Shown one piece after another: positions 1-8,833 of a stretch of DNA of 37,878 nucleotides; within the stretch, counting starts at the first letter, position 1, and the number at the start of each line of letters is the position of its first letter. A model generated the notes under the pieces. The model was given only the letters and a program-made list of their open reading frames with translations, searched no databases and had not been told where the DNA came from. The translations under genes and the position numbers were made by a program. The stretch spans positions 1-37,878 of the forward strand of contig NZ_LDJK01000037.1 in the NCBI RefSeq assembly GCF_001431535.1. The letters are read 5' to 3'. This DNA is from Stenotrophomonas chelatiphaga (GTDB lineage: Bacteria; Pseudomonadota; Gammaproteobacteria; Xanthomonadales; Xanthomonadaceae).

Positions 1-15
1 TGTCTGATGGATTCA

Positions 16-37
16 GCCGACCATGGGTCGGCGCTAC
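16..37 (-). repeat. SMAG-like REP element (GTAG-headed palindrome)
   Basis: Read on the minus strand this is GTAGC followed by a 7-bp stem GCCGACC, a 3-base loop CAT, and GGTCGGC. A GTAG head followed by a short GC-rich hairpin is the form of the SMAG family of repetitive extragenic palindromes in S. maltophilia (family knowledge). The stem is perfect. The assignment to SMAG rests on form only. Confidence 0.75.
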
Positions 38-57
38 CGCTTTTATTTCATTTTTTA

Positions 58-229
58 CGTGGCTGGCGGCGCACGGAACCTGTCAGGGCGCCGGGTGGTG
101 GGGCTGGGCGGGGGCGTTGAGCGCCATGGATGGCGCGAAACGAGGCCCGCAGGAGCGGCTGTTGCCGTCCCCCGACCAGCCCCACCACCCGGCGCCAAAC
201 CAGCAGCCAGAACCAGACAGCCAGCCACG
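58..229. repeat. Long nested inverted repeat downstream of glycosyltransferase gene
   Basis: Bases 87-107 and 176-196 are perfect 21-bp inverted copies. The pairing continues inward to 114/169 with one mismatch, giving a 28-bp stem. An outer pair, 58-67 and 220-229 (CGTGGCTGGC), is also perfectly inverted. The structure fills the non-coding stretch beyond the stop of the glycosyltransferase at 235. It could act as a transcription barrier or be a dimer of mobile REP-like units. There is no U-tract on the minus strand immediately after it, so a classical terminator is not shown. Confidence 0.8.
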
Positions 230-234
230 AGGGG

Positions 235-1071
235 CTACGCCGCTCGCAGCAGCCTTGGCACCTGCAGCAGGGCATGCGCCCAGATCGCCCCCCACACCGC
301 CACCCGCACCGGCAGGCTGCGCTGCCGTGCCTCGAAGCGCTGGAAATACCGCCACAGCCCACGATGCTTGTGCCATTCCACGAAGAACGGCCGCGAGCGG
401 CTGGACACCCCGCGTACGTGCAGCACCTGCAGGTCGTTGGCAATGGCCACCACGCCACCGGCGCCGCGCACGCGACGGCACAGGTCGAGGTCTTCGGCGT
501 GCAGCCGGTAGCCGGCATCCCAGCCGCCGATGCGGTCGAACAACGCGCGCGGCATCAGCATCACCGCACCGGAAATCGCCGGCACGTACTGCATCGCCAC
601 CTGCGGATCACGCGCAAGGGCCAGCTTCGACCCGCTCCCCGGCGAACGCAGCATGGCCAGGAAATCCGGATCACGCCGACGCACCGCATCATCCGCGCGG
701 CCGTGCTCATCCACCTGCTCGACCCCCAGCAGGCAATCGCCCAGCGGTTGCGCACGCTCGCACAGCACCGCCAGGGTATCCGCTTCCACCATCACGTCAG
801 GGTTGATGAAGGCCAGCCAGGGGCTGCTGGAATCGGCAACGCCCTGGTTGTTGGCCGCAGCGAAGCCGGGGTTGTCCGGGTTGGCGATGAAGCGCACGCG
901 CGGATCATGGCTGGCATGGCGCTGCAGGATGTCCACGGTGTCGTCCACCGAGCCGTTGTCCACCACGCGGATCTCGGCGATGCCGCGCGCGTCGCGCAGG
1001 CGCTGCAGGCAGTCCTCGATGGTGCTGCTGCTCTGGTAGGTGACGACGACGGCGACGATGGCGAGGTTCAA
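235..1071 (-). CDS. Family 2 glycosyltransferase (rhamnosyltransferase-like)
   Basis: A 278-residue protein with a GT-A fold signature. It opens with a strand AIVAVVVTY, followed by VDNGS near residue 37, NPGFAAANNQG near 67-77 (nucleotide-sugar site), a DXD-like INPDV near 90, and HAEDLDLCRR near 190 supplying the likely catalytic acidic residues. This set is typical of WbbL-like enzymes that move rhamnose or similar sugars onto surface polysaccharide or O-antigen; the sugar cannot be told from sequence. No signal peptide is seen, and the enzyme is expected at the cytoplasmic face. The ATG overlaps the stop of the upstream gene by four bases (ATGA), so the two are probably translationally coupled. 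A long inverted repeat follows the stop. Confidence 0.85.
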   Translation of the reverse strand: MNLAIVAVVVTYQSSSTIEDCLQRLRDARGIAEIRVVDNGSVDDTVDILQRHASHDPRVRFIANPDNPGFAAANNQGVADSSSPWLAFINPDVMVEADTLAVLCERAQPLGDCLLGVEQVDEHGRADDAVRRRDPDFLAMLRSPGSGSKLALARDPQVAMQYVPAISGAVMLMPRALFDRIGGWDAGYRLHAEDLDLCRRVRGAGGVVAIANDLQVLHVRGVSSRSRPFFVEWHKHRGLWRYFQRFEARQRSLPVRVAVWGAIWAHALLQVPRLLRAA

Positions 1072-1925
1072 GCGTGCGGCTCCTGCAGCGGCGATGCGAC
1101 GCCGAACAGATCGCCCTGCGCCTTGGGCATTATCGCGCGCTGGTAGCGAAGCTGCAGGTCCTCACGTGCGGCACGCAGCGGATCGTGCATCAGGAAATCA
1201 GCCAGCCGTGGCGTCCACGCCGGCCAGCGACTGGCCAGCGCCTCCAGGTCACCCGGCGCATGCCGGCCCTCGTCGGCCCGTGCCACGAACGCGGTCTCGC
1301 ACAGTACGTTGCGCCAGCCGAGGCCGGCCATGCGCAGGCCCAGGTCGATCAGCGCCGCGCTCCAGCCGCCATAGCTGTCGGCGTCCAGGCCACCGGCACG
1401 TTGCCGGGCGGTGCCCCGCACCAGCACCGCGTGGGTCACCGCCGACGGCAGTTCCGGATGTTCCGGCGGCATGCCGGCGCAGGCCTGCGAGAGCGCAGCA
1501 GGTGCCTCCGGCACTGGATTGACCTCGCCCATCCGCGGCCAGGCAACGGTCTCCCCCGCATTGCACCAGGGGGTGGCCGTGGCGATCGAGGCATCGCGTG
1601 CGAAACAGGCCTGAAGCTGGTCCAGCCAGCCCGCTCCGGGCACGCTGTCCGGCGCCAGCACCGCGACATCCAGGCCCGCGCAGGCGCGCAGCATTTCATC
1701 CAGATGGGCGACTTCGCCCAAGGGCCGCGCGCGGCGTGTGTACTCGGCCTGCAGCGGCGTGTGCGCCAGCCAGTGCTGCACCACCGCCTGCGCGCGTGGG
1801 CCGGCCTGGGCATCATCGGCCAGCCATACCGCCGTGCCGGCTGCGGTGCCGGCATCCAGTGCCGCCAAGCAACGGTCCAGCGACGAATCATCCACGCCCA
1901 ACGGCAACAACACGATCGCCCCCAT
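1068..1925 (-). CDS. Glycosyltransferase-like protein, paired with downstream GT2
   Basis: A 285-residue product. I chose the ATG at 1925 because GGAGG lies four bases upstream and the protein begins with a Rossmann-like strand GAIVLLPLG; an open frame continues to 2003 but without a better site. A weak GT-A pattern is visible: ADDAQ near residue 40, and APDSVPGAGWLDQL near 95-108, which resembles the aspartate/acceptor region of family 2 enzymes. The later GGWSAALIDLGLRMAGLGWR matches the region where such enzymes carry ED residues, but no clear ED is present. It may be a diverged or partner transferase for the next gene. It lies about 100 bp after xpsD on the same strand and may be read through from the xps operon. 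Confidence 0.6.
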   Translation of the reverse strand: MGAIVLLPLGVDDSSLDRCLAALDAGTAAGTAVWLADDAQAGPRAQAVVQHWLAHTPLQAEYTRRARPLGEVAHLDEMLRACAGLDVAVLAPDSVPGAGWLDQLQACFARDASIATATPWCNAGETVAWPRMGEVNPVPEAPAALSQACAGMPPEHPELPSAVTHAVLVRGTARQRAGGLDADSYGGWSAALIDLGLRMAGLGWRNVLCETAFVARADEGRHAPGDLEALASRWPAWTPRLADFLMHDPLRAAREDLQLRYQRAIMPKAQGDLFGVASPLQEPHA

Positions 1926-2024
1926 CCCGCCTCCGCTGGTGGATGCACGGCGGGCGGGTGCCACGGCCGTGTGCCGCCAGCGTAGCAAGCAGGGCGGCCG
2001 CAATGCGACCGCCGTCGTCGCCCG

Positions 2025-4214
2025 TTACTTCGGGCGCGGGGTGTTGATCGGTTCCATCGCGCGGAAGCGCCGGCTGTATTCGTCGGTCAGGTTGCGCGAT
2101 TCCTGGCCGTTGCGCACGATCGTCGGGGTCAGCAGCACGATCACTTCCGAACGGCCGCTGTTGCGCCCCTTGCTGCCGAACAGCGCGCCGACCACCGGGA
2201 TTCGACTCAGGCCGGGGATGCCGCTGCTGCTGTCGGTGCCGGAATCGGTGGTCAGCCCGGCCAGCATGATCGTATCGCCGCTCTGCACCGCCGCTTCGGT
2301 GGCCAGCTTGCGCGTGGTGATGCGCGGGTTGCAGCCACCGCTGGCCTGGTCGCAGTTGCTGGCGACCGCCTCGGCGTTGCTCACCTCCTGCACGATATCC
2401 AGGAACACCGTGCCATCGCGGGTCACGCGCGGCCGCACCTTCAGGATCACGCCGGTGTCGATGTACTGCACCTGGCCGTAGGTTCCACCGCCCACGCCGC
2501 TGTTGAACGAGGTGCTTGTGATCGGTACCCGCTCACCCACGTTGAGGGTCGCCTCGGCATTGTTGCGCACGAAAATCGAGGGCGTCTGCAGCAGCCTGAC
2601 ATCGGATACCTTGTCCAGTGCGCTGACCACGGCGGCGGCATTGCGTCCGAGGAAGGTCCAGCCCAGTCCGTTGCCACCGGTGACTGCACCGGAGAACGTC
2701 CCCCAGATGTCGCGCCCCGCCGCGTTGGGCAGCGTGGCACCGCCCACCGCGCCGGTATACCCGACGCCCTGCACGGCGTTCTCGAAGTACCAGTTCACGC
2801 CATAGCTCAACTCACCGGTCAGCCTGACTTCGGCGACCTGGGCCTCGATGTGCACCTGCATCGGCATCACGTCCAGCTTTTCCACCACCTCGCGGATGGA
2901 ACGCCAGGCCTGCGGCGTGGACCGCACCAGCAGGGTGTTGGTTTCTTCCACGGCCGACACGCCGACGGTGTCACCGGCGATCTCCAGGGTGACGCTGGCA
3001 TTGCCCGACTGGCGCTGCGGCAGGTTCATCGAAGGACCACCCTGGCCACCGCTGCTGCCGGAGCTGCCCAGCGTACTGCTGTCCAGTCCGGCGTCCTGCG
3101 CGCGGCCGTCGCCGCCGTCGATCCGCGAACTGGTGGCACCCGGTGCCAGCGAGGCGCTGCTGTCGCCGCCACGGCCACCGCCGGTGCTGCCGAAGGCTTC
3201 GGCCAGGCGCTCGGCCAGATCGCGCGCCTTGACGTAACGCAGTTCGTAGGAGAACAGCCGCGGCGCACCGCCGGCGGTGTCGATACGGTCCAGCCACTGC
3301 TGGATCTGGTCCAGGTAACGCACCTGCGGGGTGATCACCAGCACCGCATTGGCGTTTTCCAGCGGCAGGAAGCGCAGCATGCCGGCACTGGGCGTTTCAC
3401 TGTCCTTGCCGAAGATCTTTTCCAGGTCGGCGGCGACCTGTTCGGCCTTGCCCGAACTGATCGGGAACACGCCGACGGACATGCCCGAGAGCCAGTCCAC
3501 ATCGAAGATCTGCACGGTGCGCAGGTAGTTTTCCAGTTCCGCGCGGGTGCCGCCCAGGGTGATCACGTTGCGCCCGCTGTCGACATTGACGATGGCGTTG
3601 GGTCGCGCATAGGGCTCCAGCACCTTCTTCATTTCCGCAGCGGAAATGTACTGCAGCGGCACCACGCGGACTTCGAATCCTCGCGCGTTGGCGGCCGGGG
3701 CGGTGCTCGGCGCCACCGTGCCGGCCAGGGCCTGGTCGGCGGCGACGATGTTGTAGCGGCCGCCGCTGTAGACCATGCGGGCGTTGTTCCAGCCCAGCAC
3801 CATCTCCAGCAGGTTCAGTGCCTGCGCACCGGACACCGGCTTGGGCGTGGCCAGGGTGACCGTGCCCTGCACGCCTGGCGCGATGACGTAGTTCTGTCCC
3901 AGCAGGTCGCCCAGGATCGCCTTGACCACCGCATGCAGCGACTCGCCTTCGAAGTTGAACGTGGCATCGCCGCTGCTGGCCTGCGCCAAGGCAGGTGAAG
4001 GAGCGGATGCGGCGCCGCGGTTGATCATGGTGCCGGTGCCGCGCCGGATCACCGCCTTCGGCGCGCCGTCCTCGGCGGCCAGTGCAGGATCGTTGGCGGG
4101 CACGCTGGTGCCGCTGTCGAAGCGCGCCGTGCGGCGCACGTCCGGGGTCGGCACCGTGGTGCACCCGGCCAGCAGGGCAAGGGCGAAGGAGCAGGAAAGG
4201 TAACGCAGGTTCAT
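2025..4214 (-). CDS. xpsD: Type II secretion outer-membrane secretin XpsD (GspD), lipoprotein
   Basis: A 729-residue secretin, the outer-membrane pore of the Xps T2SS. It starts with a lipoprotein signal (ALLAGC lipobox, Cys at residue 18). The N0 domain follows at about 85-165 (FNFEGESLHAVVKAIL), then N1 to N3 at about 190-440, and the secretin core at about 440-710 with VPITS, IDTGVILKVRPRV and GIPGLSRIPVVGALF. A Gly/Ser-rich linker of roughly 80 residues (about 335-415) interrupts N3; such insertions occur in other secretins. Being a lipoprotein, it may reach the outer membrane without a pilotin, as reported for Xanthomonas XpsD. It is last of the xps genes, starting nine bases after xpsN, an order known from Xanthomonas. 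Confidence 0.97.
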   Translation of the reverse strand: MNLRYLSCSFALALLAGCTTVPTPDVRRTARFDSGTSVPANDPALAAEDGAPKAVIRRGTGTMINRGAASAPSPALAQASSGDATFNFEGESLHAVVKAILGDLLGQNYVIAPGVQGTVTLATPKPVSGAQALNLLEMVLGWNNARMVYSGGRYNIVAADQALAGTVAPSTAPAANARGFEVRVVPLQYISAAEMKKVLEPYARPNAIVNVDSGRNVITLGGTRAELENYLRTVQIFDVDWLSGMSVGVFPISSGKAEQVAADLEKIFGKDSETPSAGMLRFLPLENANAVLVITPQVRYLDQIQQWLDRIDTAGGAPRLFSYELRYVKARDLAERLAEAFGSTGGGRGGDSSASLAPGATSSRIDGGDGRAQDAGLDSSTLGSSGSSGGQGGPSMNLPQRQSGNASVTLEIAGDTVGVSAVEETNTLLVRSTPQAWRSIREVVEKLDVMPMQVHIEAQVAEVRLTGELSYGVNWYFENAVQGVGYTGAVGGATLPNAAGRDIWGTFSGAVTGGNGLGWTFLGRNAAAVVSALDKVSDVRLLQTPSIFVRNNAEATLNVGERVPITSTSFNSGVGGGTYGQVQYIDTGVILKVRPRVTRDGTVFLDIVQEVSNAEAVASNCDQASGGCNPRITTRKLATEAAVQSGDTIMLAGLTTDSGTDSSSGIPGLSRIPVVGALFGSKGRNSGRSEVIVLLTPTIVRNGQESRNLTDEYSRRFRAMEPINTPRPK

Positions 4215-4223
4215 GCTTTCACT

Positions 4224-5003
4224 CTAAGGGTTGGCAGCGCCGCCGGGGGGCGGCGTCGACTGGCGTTGCTGTTGCTGCTGCAGCTGTTCGCGACGGGCAC
4301 GGATGCGTTCGCGGATGGCACGCATCTGCTCTTCGCTCGGGCCCTGGTTGGCAGGCCCTTCCTGGGTGGCCGGCGCGGGGGTAGCGCCGGCAGGGAGGGC
4401 TGCCGGCGTGGCCTGGCCTGCGCGCGCGCTGGCGGCGGGCACCGACGGTGCGGCGGCGAGCGGCCGGATCGGACCGGCGGCACCCGGATCGCGCAGCTGG
4501 GTGGGGGGTTGTCCGCCCTGGCCATCGAATACTGCCAGTTCCAGCACCTGCGCACCGTCAGGCCCGAGCACGGTGGCGCGGCGCGGCTCCAGTGCCAGCA
4601 GCTGCCAGCCTTCCAGCGCTTCGCCATTCAGGCGCAGGCGCAGCGAACGGTTGTTGTCACCGGACAAGGTGGCCATGCCGAAGCTGCCGCTGAGCAGTAC
4701 GCCGGTCAGGCGCAATGCCCCGCCCGGCGTGGCCTGGGGTTGCCCCCCCAGGCGGAACGGGTGCGGACGGCGGTCTTCGGCGAACACCGGGCGTTCGGTG
4801 ATGGCGGCGAAGCTGGACGGCGCCAGCATCGGATCGGCCACGGCATCGGCAAGCGTCGGCAGGCGCGGCGCGGCCACCTCGCTGTTGTCCTCGCCCCGGA
4901 TGTGGGTGCCTGCACCGAGCACCGTCGCCAGCCATGCGGCGGCGGCCAGCAGGGCAAGCCCGAGCAGGATCGCGCCCCGCAGGCTGAAGCGCTCACTCTG
5001 CAT
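4224..5003 (-). CDS. xpsN: Type II secretion protein XpsN (GspC/GspN-like)
   Basis: A 259-residue bitopic inner-membrane protein. A short cytoplasmic N-terminus (MQSERFSLRG) is followed by one membrane helix at about 9-30, then a periplasmic homology-region-like domain at about 60-165 (PVFAEDRRP, LTGVLLSGSFGMATL). A Pro/Ala-rich linker and a Gln-rich helical tail end it. In Xanthomonas, XpsN joins XpsM and XpsD and takes the place of GspC in linking the inner platform to the secretin (family knowledge). I chose the ATG at 5003, which overlaps the xpsM stop by 11 bases; the frame is open to 5153 but the extension is basic and proline-rich and lies inside xpsM. No separate gspC is present in the window. 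Confidence 0.9.
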   Translation of the reverse strand: MQSERFSLRGAILLGLALLAAAAWLATVLGAGTHIRGEDNSEVAAPRLPTLADAVADPMLAPSSFAAITERPVFAEDRRPHPFRLGGQPQATPGGALRLTGVLLSGSFGMATLSGDNNRSLRLRLNGEALEGWQLLALEPRRATVLGPDGAQVLELAVFDGQGGQPPTQLRDPGAAGPIRPLAAAPSVPAASARAGQATPAALPAGATPAPATQEGPANQGPSEEQMRAIRERIRARREQLQQQQQRQSTPPPGGAANP

Positions 5004-5751
5004 CGATCTGCTCCGCATCGGCAGGCGGGACGCGGGTGGCGTCGTCCTGCCCGGTGGCCGGGGCCGGATCCGCCACCGGGGCGCTCTCTGCCATGGCAGT
5101 TGCGCCATCGCCGTCGCCGTCGCCGGGGGACGCGCCTGCGGCGGCGGCCGCACCGGGGTCTACGCTTCCGGGCTGCAGATAGCCGATCAACTCGAACGAT
5201 ACATCCAGGCCGGTGCCGGCTTCATCGGTGGACTGCTGGAAGCGCTGCGCGAGCATGTTGAGGTTTTCCACGAACAACCGCGGGTTTCCAGTTTCCAGGG
5301 CATGCAGCACGCTGGCGGTTTCGTCCACGCCACAGCGCAGCCGCACCTGCAGGGCGACCCGGGTATAGCTGGCCTCGCTGCGGTTGTCCGGCATGGGCGT
5401 GCGGTTGCTGACCACGCAGCCGCGGTTGCCCGGGCTGGCAGACAGCACGACGTCCTGCACGCGTGAAGACAACGCGGCGGCCGCCGCTTCGGCCGTGGCT
5501 TCGGGCAGGAATCCGGGCCGCTCACGCAGGGCCTGCTGCACCTGCTGCAGGCGTGCGCTCACTTCCGGTCGCTGGTCGATCTGGACCTGCACGCGGTGCT
5601 GGCGCTGCTGCAGTGCGCTGATGTCCTGGTCGATCGCACGCCACGGCACGGTAAAGAAGGGGTGCACCAGCAACAGGTAGACCAGTGCCAGCACGGCCAG
5701 CAGCAGGGCCAGCGCCAGCCAGCGGTCACGGGGTGTCGGCTGCATCGGCAT
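4993..5751 (-). CDS. xpsM: Type II secretion platform protein XpsM (GspM)
   Basis: A 252-residue inner-membrane protein with a short cytoplasmic tail, one helix at about 11-30 (WLALALLLAVLALVYLLL), a coiled segment at about 40-80 (ISALQQRQHRVQVQIDQR), and a ferredoxin-like periplasmic domain to about 195. A Gly/Asp/Ala-rich tail follows. GspM binds GspL and stabilises the ATPase platform. The start at 5751 has GGGAG six bases upstream and overlaps xpsL by 26 bases; an ATG two codons in (5745) is the alternative. Confidence 0.93.
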   Translation of the reverse strand: MPMQPTPRDRWLALALLLAVLALVYLLLVHPFFTVPWRAIDQDISALQQRQHRVQVQIDQRPEVSARLQQVQQALRERPGFLPEATAEAAAAALSSRVQDVVLSASPGNRGCVVSNRTPMPDNRSEASYTRVALQVRLRCGVDETASVLHALETGNPRLFVENLNMLAQRFQQSTDEAGTGLDVSFELIGYLQPGSVDPGAAAAAGASPGDGDGDGATAMAESAPVADPAPATGQDDATRVPPADAEQIDAE

Positions 5752-6880
5752 CGGCCGCTCCCTCTTTCGTCATGGCAGCAGCAGCGGGAGCGGCAGCACG
5801 CAGCTCGGCAGTCAAGGTGAAGCGGTCACGCCCGCCTGCCGTTCCATCAGCCTGCAGCACGCCGGTCAGGCTCACCCGTTGCCACAACGGTGATGCCTGC
5901 AGCAGTGGCACCAGCTGGTTGGCCTCGCGGCTCAGGCCGATCAACTGGAGCTGCTGGTTTTCCACGCCGATCTTCTCCAGGAAGCTGCCGTCAGGCAGCC
6001 TTCCGCTCAGTTCAGTCCACACCGCCAGCATCGTCGGTCGCTTCGCGCGCTCATCGTCCAGGAAGCGCGCCCCATCCACCAGCGCCTGCAGCCGTGCGCG
6101 TTCATCGGCAACGCCACGCGCGTTGCGCGCACTGCGCTCCACGTCCGCACGCAGCGTGTCGGCCGCCTGTTCGCGGTTGTTCAGCAGCTGGCTGCCCGCC
6201 AGCAGCAGCATCACCGCCGCTGCGACCGCCATCAGCAGTTCCAGACGCAGCTGGGGGTTGCGCATGTGCCGGCGCAGCAGTGGCGGTAGCAGATTCACCT
6301 GCAGCGGGTTGCCGGCGGGATCGATCACGTCGATGCCGCTGACCGCATCGGCCCAGCTGCCCACGGCCTGCTGCCACTGCTCCAGGCGCACCCGCGGCAG
6401 CACCACCAGTTCAACGTCCAGCTGGCCGGTGCCGGCATCGCCGAGCAGGCGTACGTCATGGGTCACCTGGTCGGCGGTGAAGGGCGTCTGCCGATCGATC
6501 TCGAAGCCCATCACGTCCAGCAGGCGACCCGCTGCGGCAGTGGGAACGCGCAACGTGCGACGCAGCACCTGTGCGCCATCCAGCAGCCAGTAGCGCGGCA
6601 ACCGCTGCAGGCGCGGGGGCAGCGCGGCCGCCAGCGCCGTCGCCTGGCAGGGCCAGGCCAGGCTGGCCACGCGCAGGCGCTGGCTGCCGATTTCGCGTTC
6701 CAGATGCAGCTGGTCACCCTGCTGCAGCAGCAACAGGCGGGCAGGCGCCCAGCCCAGTGCCCACTGCCAGCGCTCGGGCAACCAGGCCAGCAGCGAACTG
6801 CGCCACCACCGCAGGAAATGGCCGGCACGCGGCGCGATCTGCGCGGTGACCTGCCTGAATCCTTGCTGCCATGCTGTCAT
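5726..6880 (-). CDS. xpsL: Type II secretion protein XpsL (GspL; PilN-like C-terminus)
   Basis: A 384-residue protein that links the cytoplasmic ATPase XpsE to the membrane platform. The first 220 or so residues form an actin-like cytoplasmic part. A membrane helix follows at about 220-240 (LLMAVAAAVMLLLAGSQLL), then a periplasmic PilN/GspL domain with a coiled segment (NNREQAADTLRADVE) and a ferredoxin-like end. The ATG at 6880 overlaps the xpsK stop as ATGA, which fits the coupling of neighbouring genes, so I prefer it to the ATG at 6904. Confidence 0.92.
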   Translation of the reverse strand: MTAWQQGFRQVTAQIAPRAGHFLRWWRSSLLAWLPERWQWALGWAPARLLLLQQGDQLHLEREIGSQRLRVASLAWPCQATALAAALPPRLQRLPRYWLLDGAQVLRRTLRVPTAAAGRLLDVMGFEIDRQTPFTADQVTHDVRLLGDAGTGQLDVELVVLPRVRLEQWQQAVGSWADAVSGIDVIDPAGNPLQVNLLPPLLRRHMRNPQLRLELLMAVAAAVMLLLAGSQLLNNREQAADTLRADVERSARNARGVADERARLQALVDGARFLDDERAKRPTMLAVWTELSGRLPDGSFLEKIGVENQQLQLIGLSREANQLVPLLQASPLWQRVSLTGVLQADGTAGGRDRFTLTAELRAAAPAAAAMTKEGAADADAADTP

Positions 6881-7755
6881 TGCGACGCCATTCCCTGCTC
6901 CCATTCAAGCACTGTGTAAGCCCGTCCCATCGCCACGTTCCGGGCATTGCGCACCACTGCCCGGCTGGTGGCGATGCGCCCCCGGTCGTCCGTGACCCGA
7001 CAGTCGATACTATAGGTGCCGCTGCCGGTGGCAATAGAGGCCGGACGCGAAGGATCGTCGGCACCGCTCCATTCCTGTTCGCGCTGGGCCAGCACCAGCG
7101 CCGCATCCAGGCCCAGTGCGGTCAGCACCGGCGCGCGGGCGAAACGCGCGTCCGGGCGCGCCTGGCGGCCGTGCAGGGTCAGCATCGGGCGCATCTGCCG
7201 GTACAGCGCAGGGGCGATGCCCAGCACCCGCTGCAGCTCCCCCAATGTTTCGAAACGCGCGTTGCGCGGGCCATACGGCAGGCCGGCGGCGACATAGTCG
7301 GGCAGCTCGGCGCCTCCTCCGGCAGGACTCAGGTCATCGCCATCTCGCCAGTCGATGATGGCGCCGGCCAGCTGCGTGGCCTGCGCCTGGGGCACGTCCA
7401 GCGCGCGCAGGAAGCCCTCCAGCAGGGCCGGGTCGGCCAGGTTGAGGTTGATCTTGCCGCTTTCGTCCTCGATGCGGATATCCACCTTCGCGCCGTCGTA
7501 CTGCCAGCGGTACAGCCGGCCATCAGGCTGCCACGGTGGCCGCGTAGGATCGGCGCGCAGCCGCGACATTGCATAGGCCACCCCTGCGTGGCCGATTTCC
7601 TGCGCGCGGGCGGTGTCGTCCTGCACGCGCTGCTGCAGTTGTTCGATCCGCGCGGAAAGGGCGAAGGCGCCGACCAGCGCGGTCAGCAGGGCGATCAGCC
7701 ACAGCACCAGTACCAGCGCCGCGCCCCGCTGCATGTGCGAACGCGTCGGGGTCAT
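6877..7755 (-). CDS. xpsK: Type II secretion minor pseudopilin XpsK (GspK)
   Basis: A 292-residue product of GspK size. A type III prepilin signal is followed at about residue 11 by a hydrophobic helix AALVLVLWLIALLTALVGAF that lacks the Glu+5 of other pseudopilins, as is typical of GspK. DESGKINLNLADPALL at about 97-112 and DWRDGDDLSPAGGGAE at about 135-150 correspond to the helix-hairpin and metal-binding insert of the family. GspK caps the pseudopilus with GspI and GspJ. It overlaps both xpsJ (ATGA at 7752-7755) and xpsL. Confidence 0.93.
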   Translation of the reverse strand: MTPTRSHMQRGAALVLVLWLIALLTALVGAFALSARIEQLQQRVQDDTARAQEIGHAGVAYAMSRLRADPTRPPWQPDGRLYRWQYDGAKVDIRIEDESGKINLNLADPALLEGFLRALDVPQAQATQLAGAIIDWRDGDDLSPAGGGAELPDYVAAGLPYGPRNARFETLGELQRVLGIAPALYRQMRPMLTLHGRQARPDARFARAPVLTALGLDAALVLAQREQEWSGADDPSRPASIATGSGTYSIDCRVTDDRGRIATSRAVVRNARNVAMGRAYTVLEWEQGMASQ

Positions 7756-8384
7756 CGCGGCTGCTCCTGGCCGGCGTTTTCAATCGCCACGCGCAGCTCC
7801 GGCCACGCTGGGCCGCGCAGCGGCTGCACCTGCACCGCTACCAGCACCGGTGGGCGCCGGGTATCGGGCCAGGCGTCCATCCAATCGCCCATCGCGCCGG
7901 TGGTCTCGTCCATGCCACGGTACCGCAGCGTCACCTGGCGCAGGCCATCGGCCAACGGCTCCGGCGCGCGCGGAGGACGTTCCTGGATCTGCACGCCGTC
8001 CTGCACCATCACCAGCCCGAGCTGCAGGCGAACGCCCTGCCCACTGCGCACGACCTGCAGGTCATGCACGTAGGAACCGCCGCGCCCGAGGTACCCCGGG
8101 ACCTCGGAAACGAAGCGCAACCGCTGTGCTTCGCCGATGAAATACAGCGGCTCGCGCGCCGGGTCTGCCGGCTCGATGCGGCTGCGCAGGGCCTGGCCCA
8201 GCTGCCGCCGCAGCAGCCCCTGCACGGCCCGCATGCGTTCGTTGTCGGCGGCCATCGTCTCGCCGCGCTGGCTGATGGTCATCGCCGAACGCACGGTCAC
8301 GAAGGCCAACGCCAGCCCGGCCGCCAGCAGGGCGGTGGCCAGCAGCACTTCGATCAGGGTAAAGCCTGCCGTGCGCGGCTTCAT
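7752..8384 (-). CDS. xpsJ: Type II secretion minor pseudopilin XpsJ (GspJ)
   Basis: A 210-residue pseudopilin. The prepilin peptidase site is A-G|FTLIEVLLATALLAAGL at residues 6-24, with Phe+1 and Glu+5. The soluble domain contains PLYFIGEAQRLRFVSEVPGYLG, which fits the GspJ beta-sheet. It forms the pseudopilus tip with XpsI and XpsK. The gene overlaps both neighbours by four bases. The processing peptidase (PilD/XpsO) is not in the window. Confidence 0.94.
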   Translation of the reverse strand: MKPRTAGFTLIEVLLATALLAAGLALAFVTVRSAMTISQRGETMAADNERMRAVQGLLRRQLGQALRSRIEPADPAREPLYFIGEAQRLRFVSEVPGYLGRGGSYVHDLQVVRSGQGVRLQLGLVMVQDGVQIQERPPRAPEPLADGLRQVTLRYRGMDETTGAMGDWMDAWPDTRRPPVLVAVQVQPLRGPAWPELRVAIENAGQEQPR

Positions 8385-8833
8385 GGGCGTGCCTCCAGCG
8401 CTGGCGGCAGCAGGCGCAGCGTGCGCCAGCGCAGCTCACCGGCGCGCGGCTGGGTCCAGCGCACCTGCAGTTCCAGCTCGACCAGGCGCGGGCCAGCAAC
8501 GGCTTCGGACCCCGCGGCGGCCGCCGGCGCCGCACGCGGTTCCACGTACGGACGCACCTGCAGTTGCCACTGGTAACGTCCCTGCTCCCAGCGTCCCTGC
8601 TGCCGGCCTTCCTGCAATGGCGATTCGATTCCCACGCCGGTCAACAGCGACTGTGCATGCAGGACCGCCCGGGTGCGGGCGTCGGCCTGCCCCACCTGCC
8701 GCGCGGCACCGGACAAGGTGCCCAGCAGCAGGGTCAGTGCGATGGCCAGCAATGCAAATGCCACCAGCACCTCCAGCAGGGTGAAGCCGCGCGCATGGCG
8801 GCCCCCCCGCAGTCCCGATCGGGACCGCGTCAT
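8381..8833 (-). CDS. xpsI: Type II secretion minor pseudopilin XpsI (GspI)
   Basis: A 150-residue product. I chose the ATG at 8833 because it forms an ATGA overlap with the xpsH stop; the frame is open to 8893. The prepilin site is RG|FTLLEVLVAFALLAIALTL at about residues 15-34, with Glu+5. The small C-terminal domain ends in a strand pattern LVELELQVRW that suits GspI. It nucleates the tip complex with XpsJ and XpsK. Confidence 0.92.
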   Translation of the reverse strand: MTRSRSGLRGGRHARGFTLLEVLVAFALLAIALTLLLGTLSGAARQVGQADARTRAVLHAQSLLTGVGIESPLQEGRQQGRWEQGRYQWQLQVRPYVEPRAAPAAAAGSEAVAGPRLVELELQVRWTQPRAGELRWRTLRLLPPALEARP

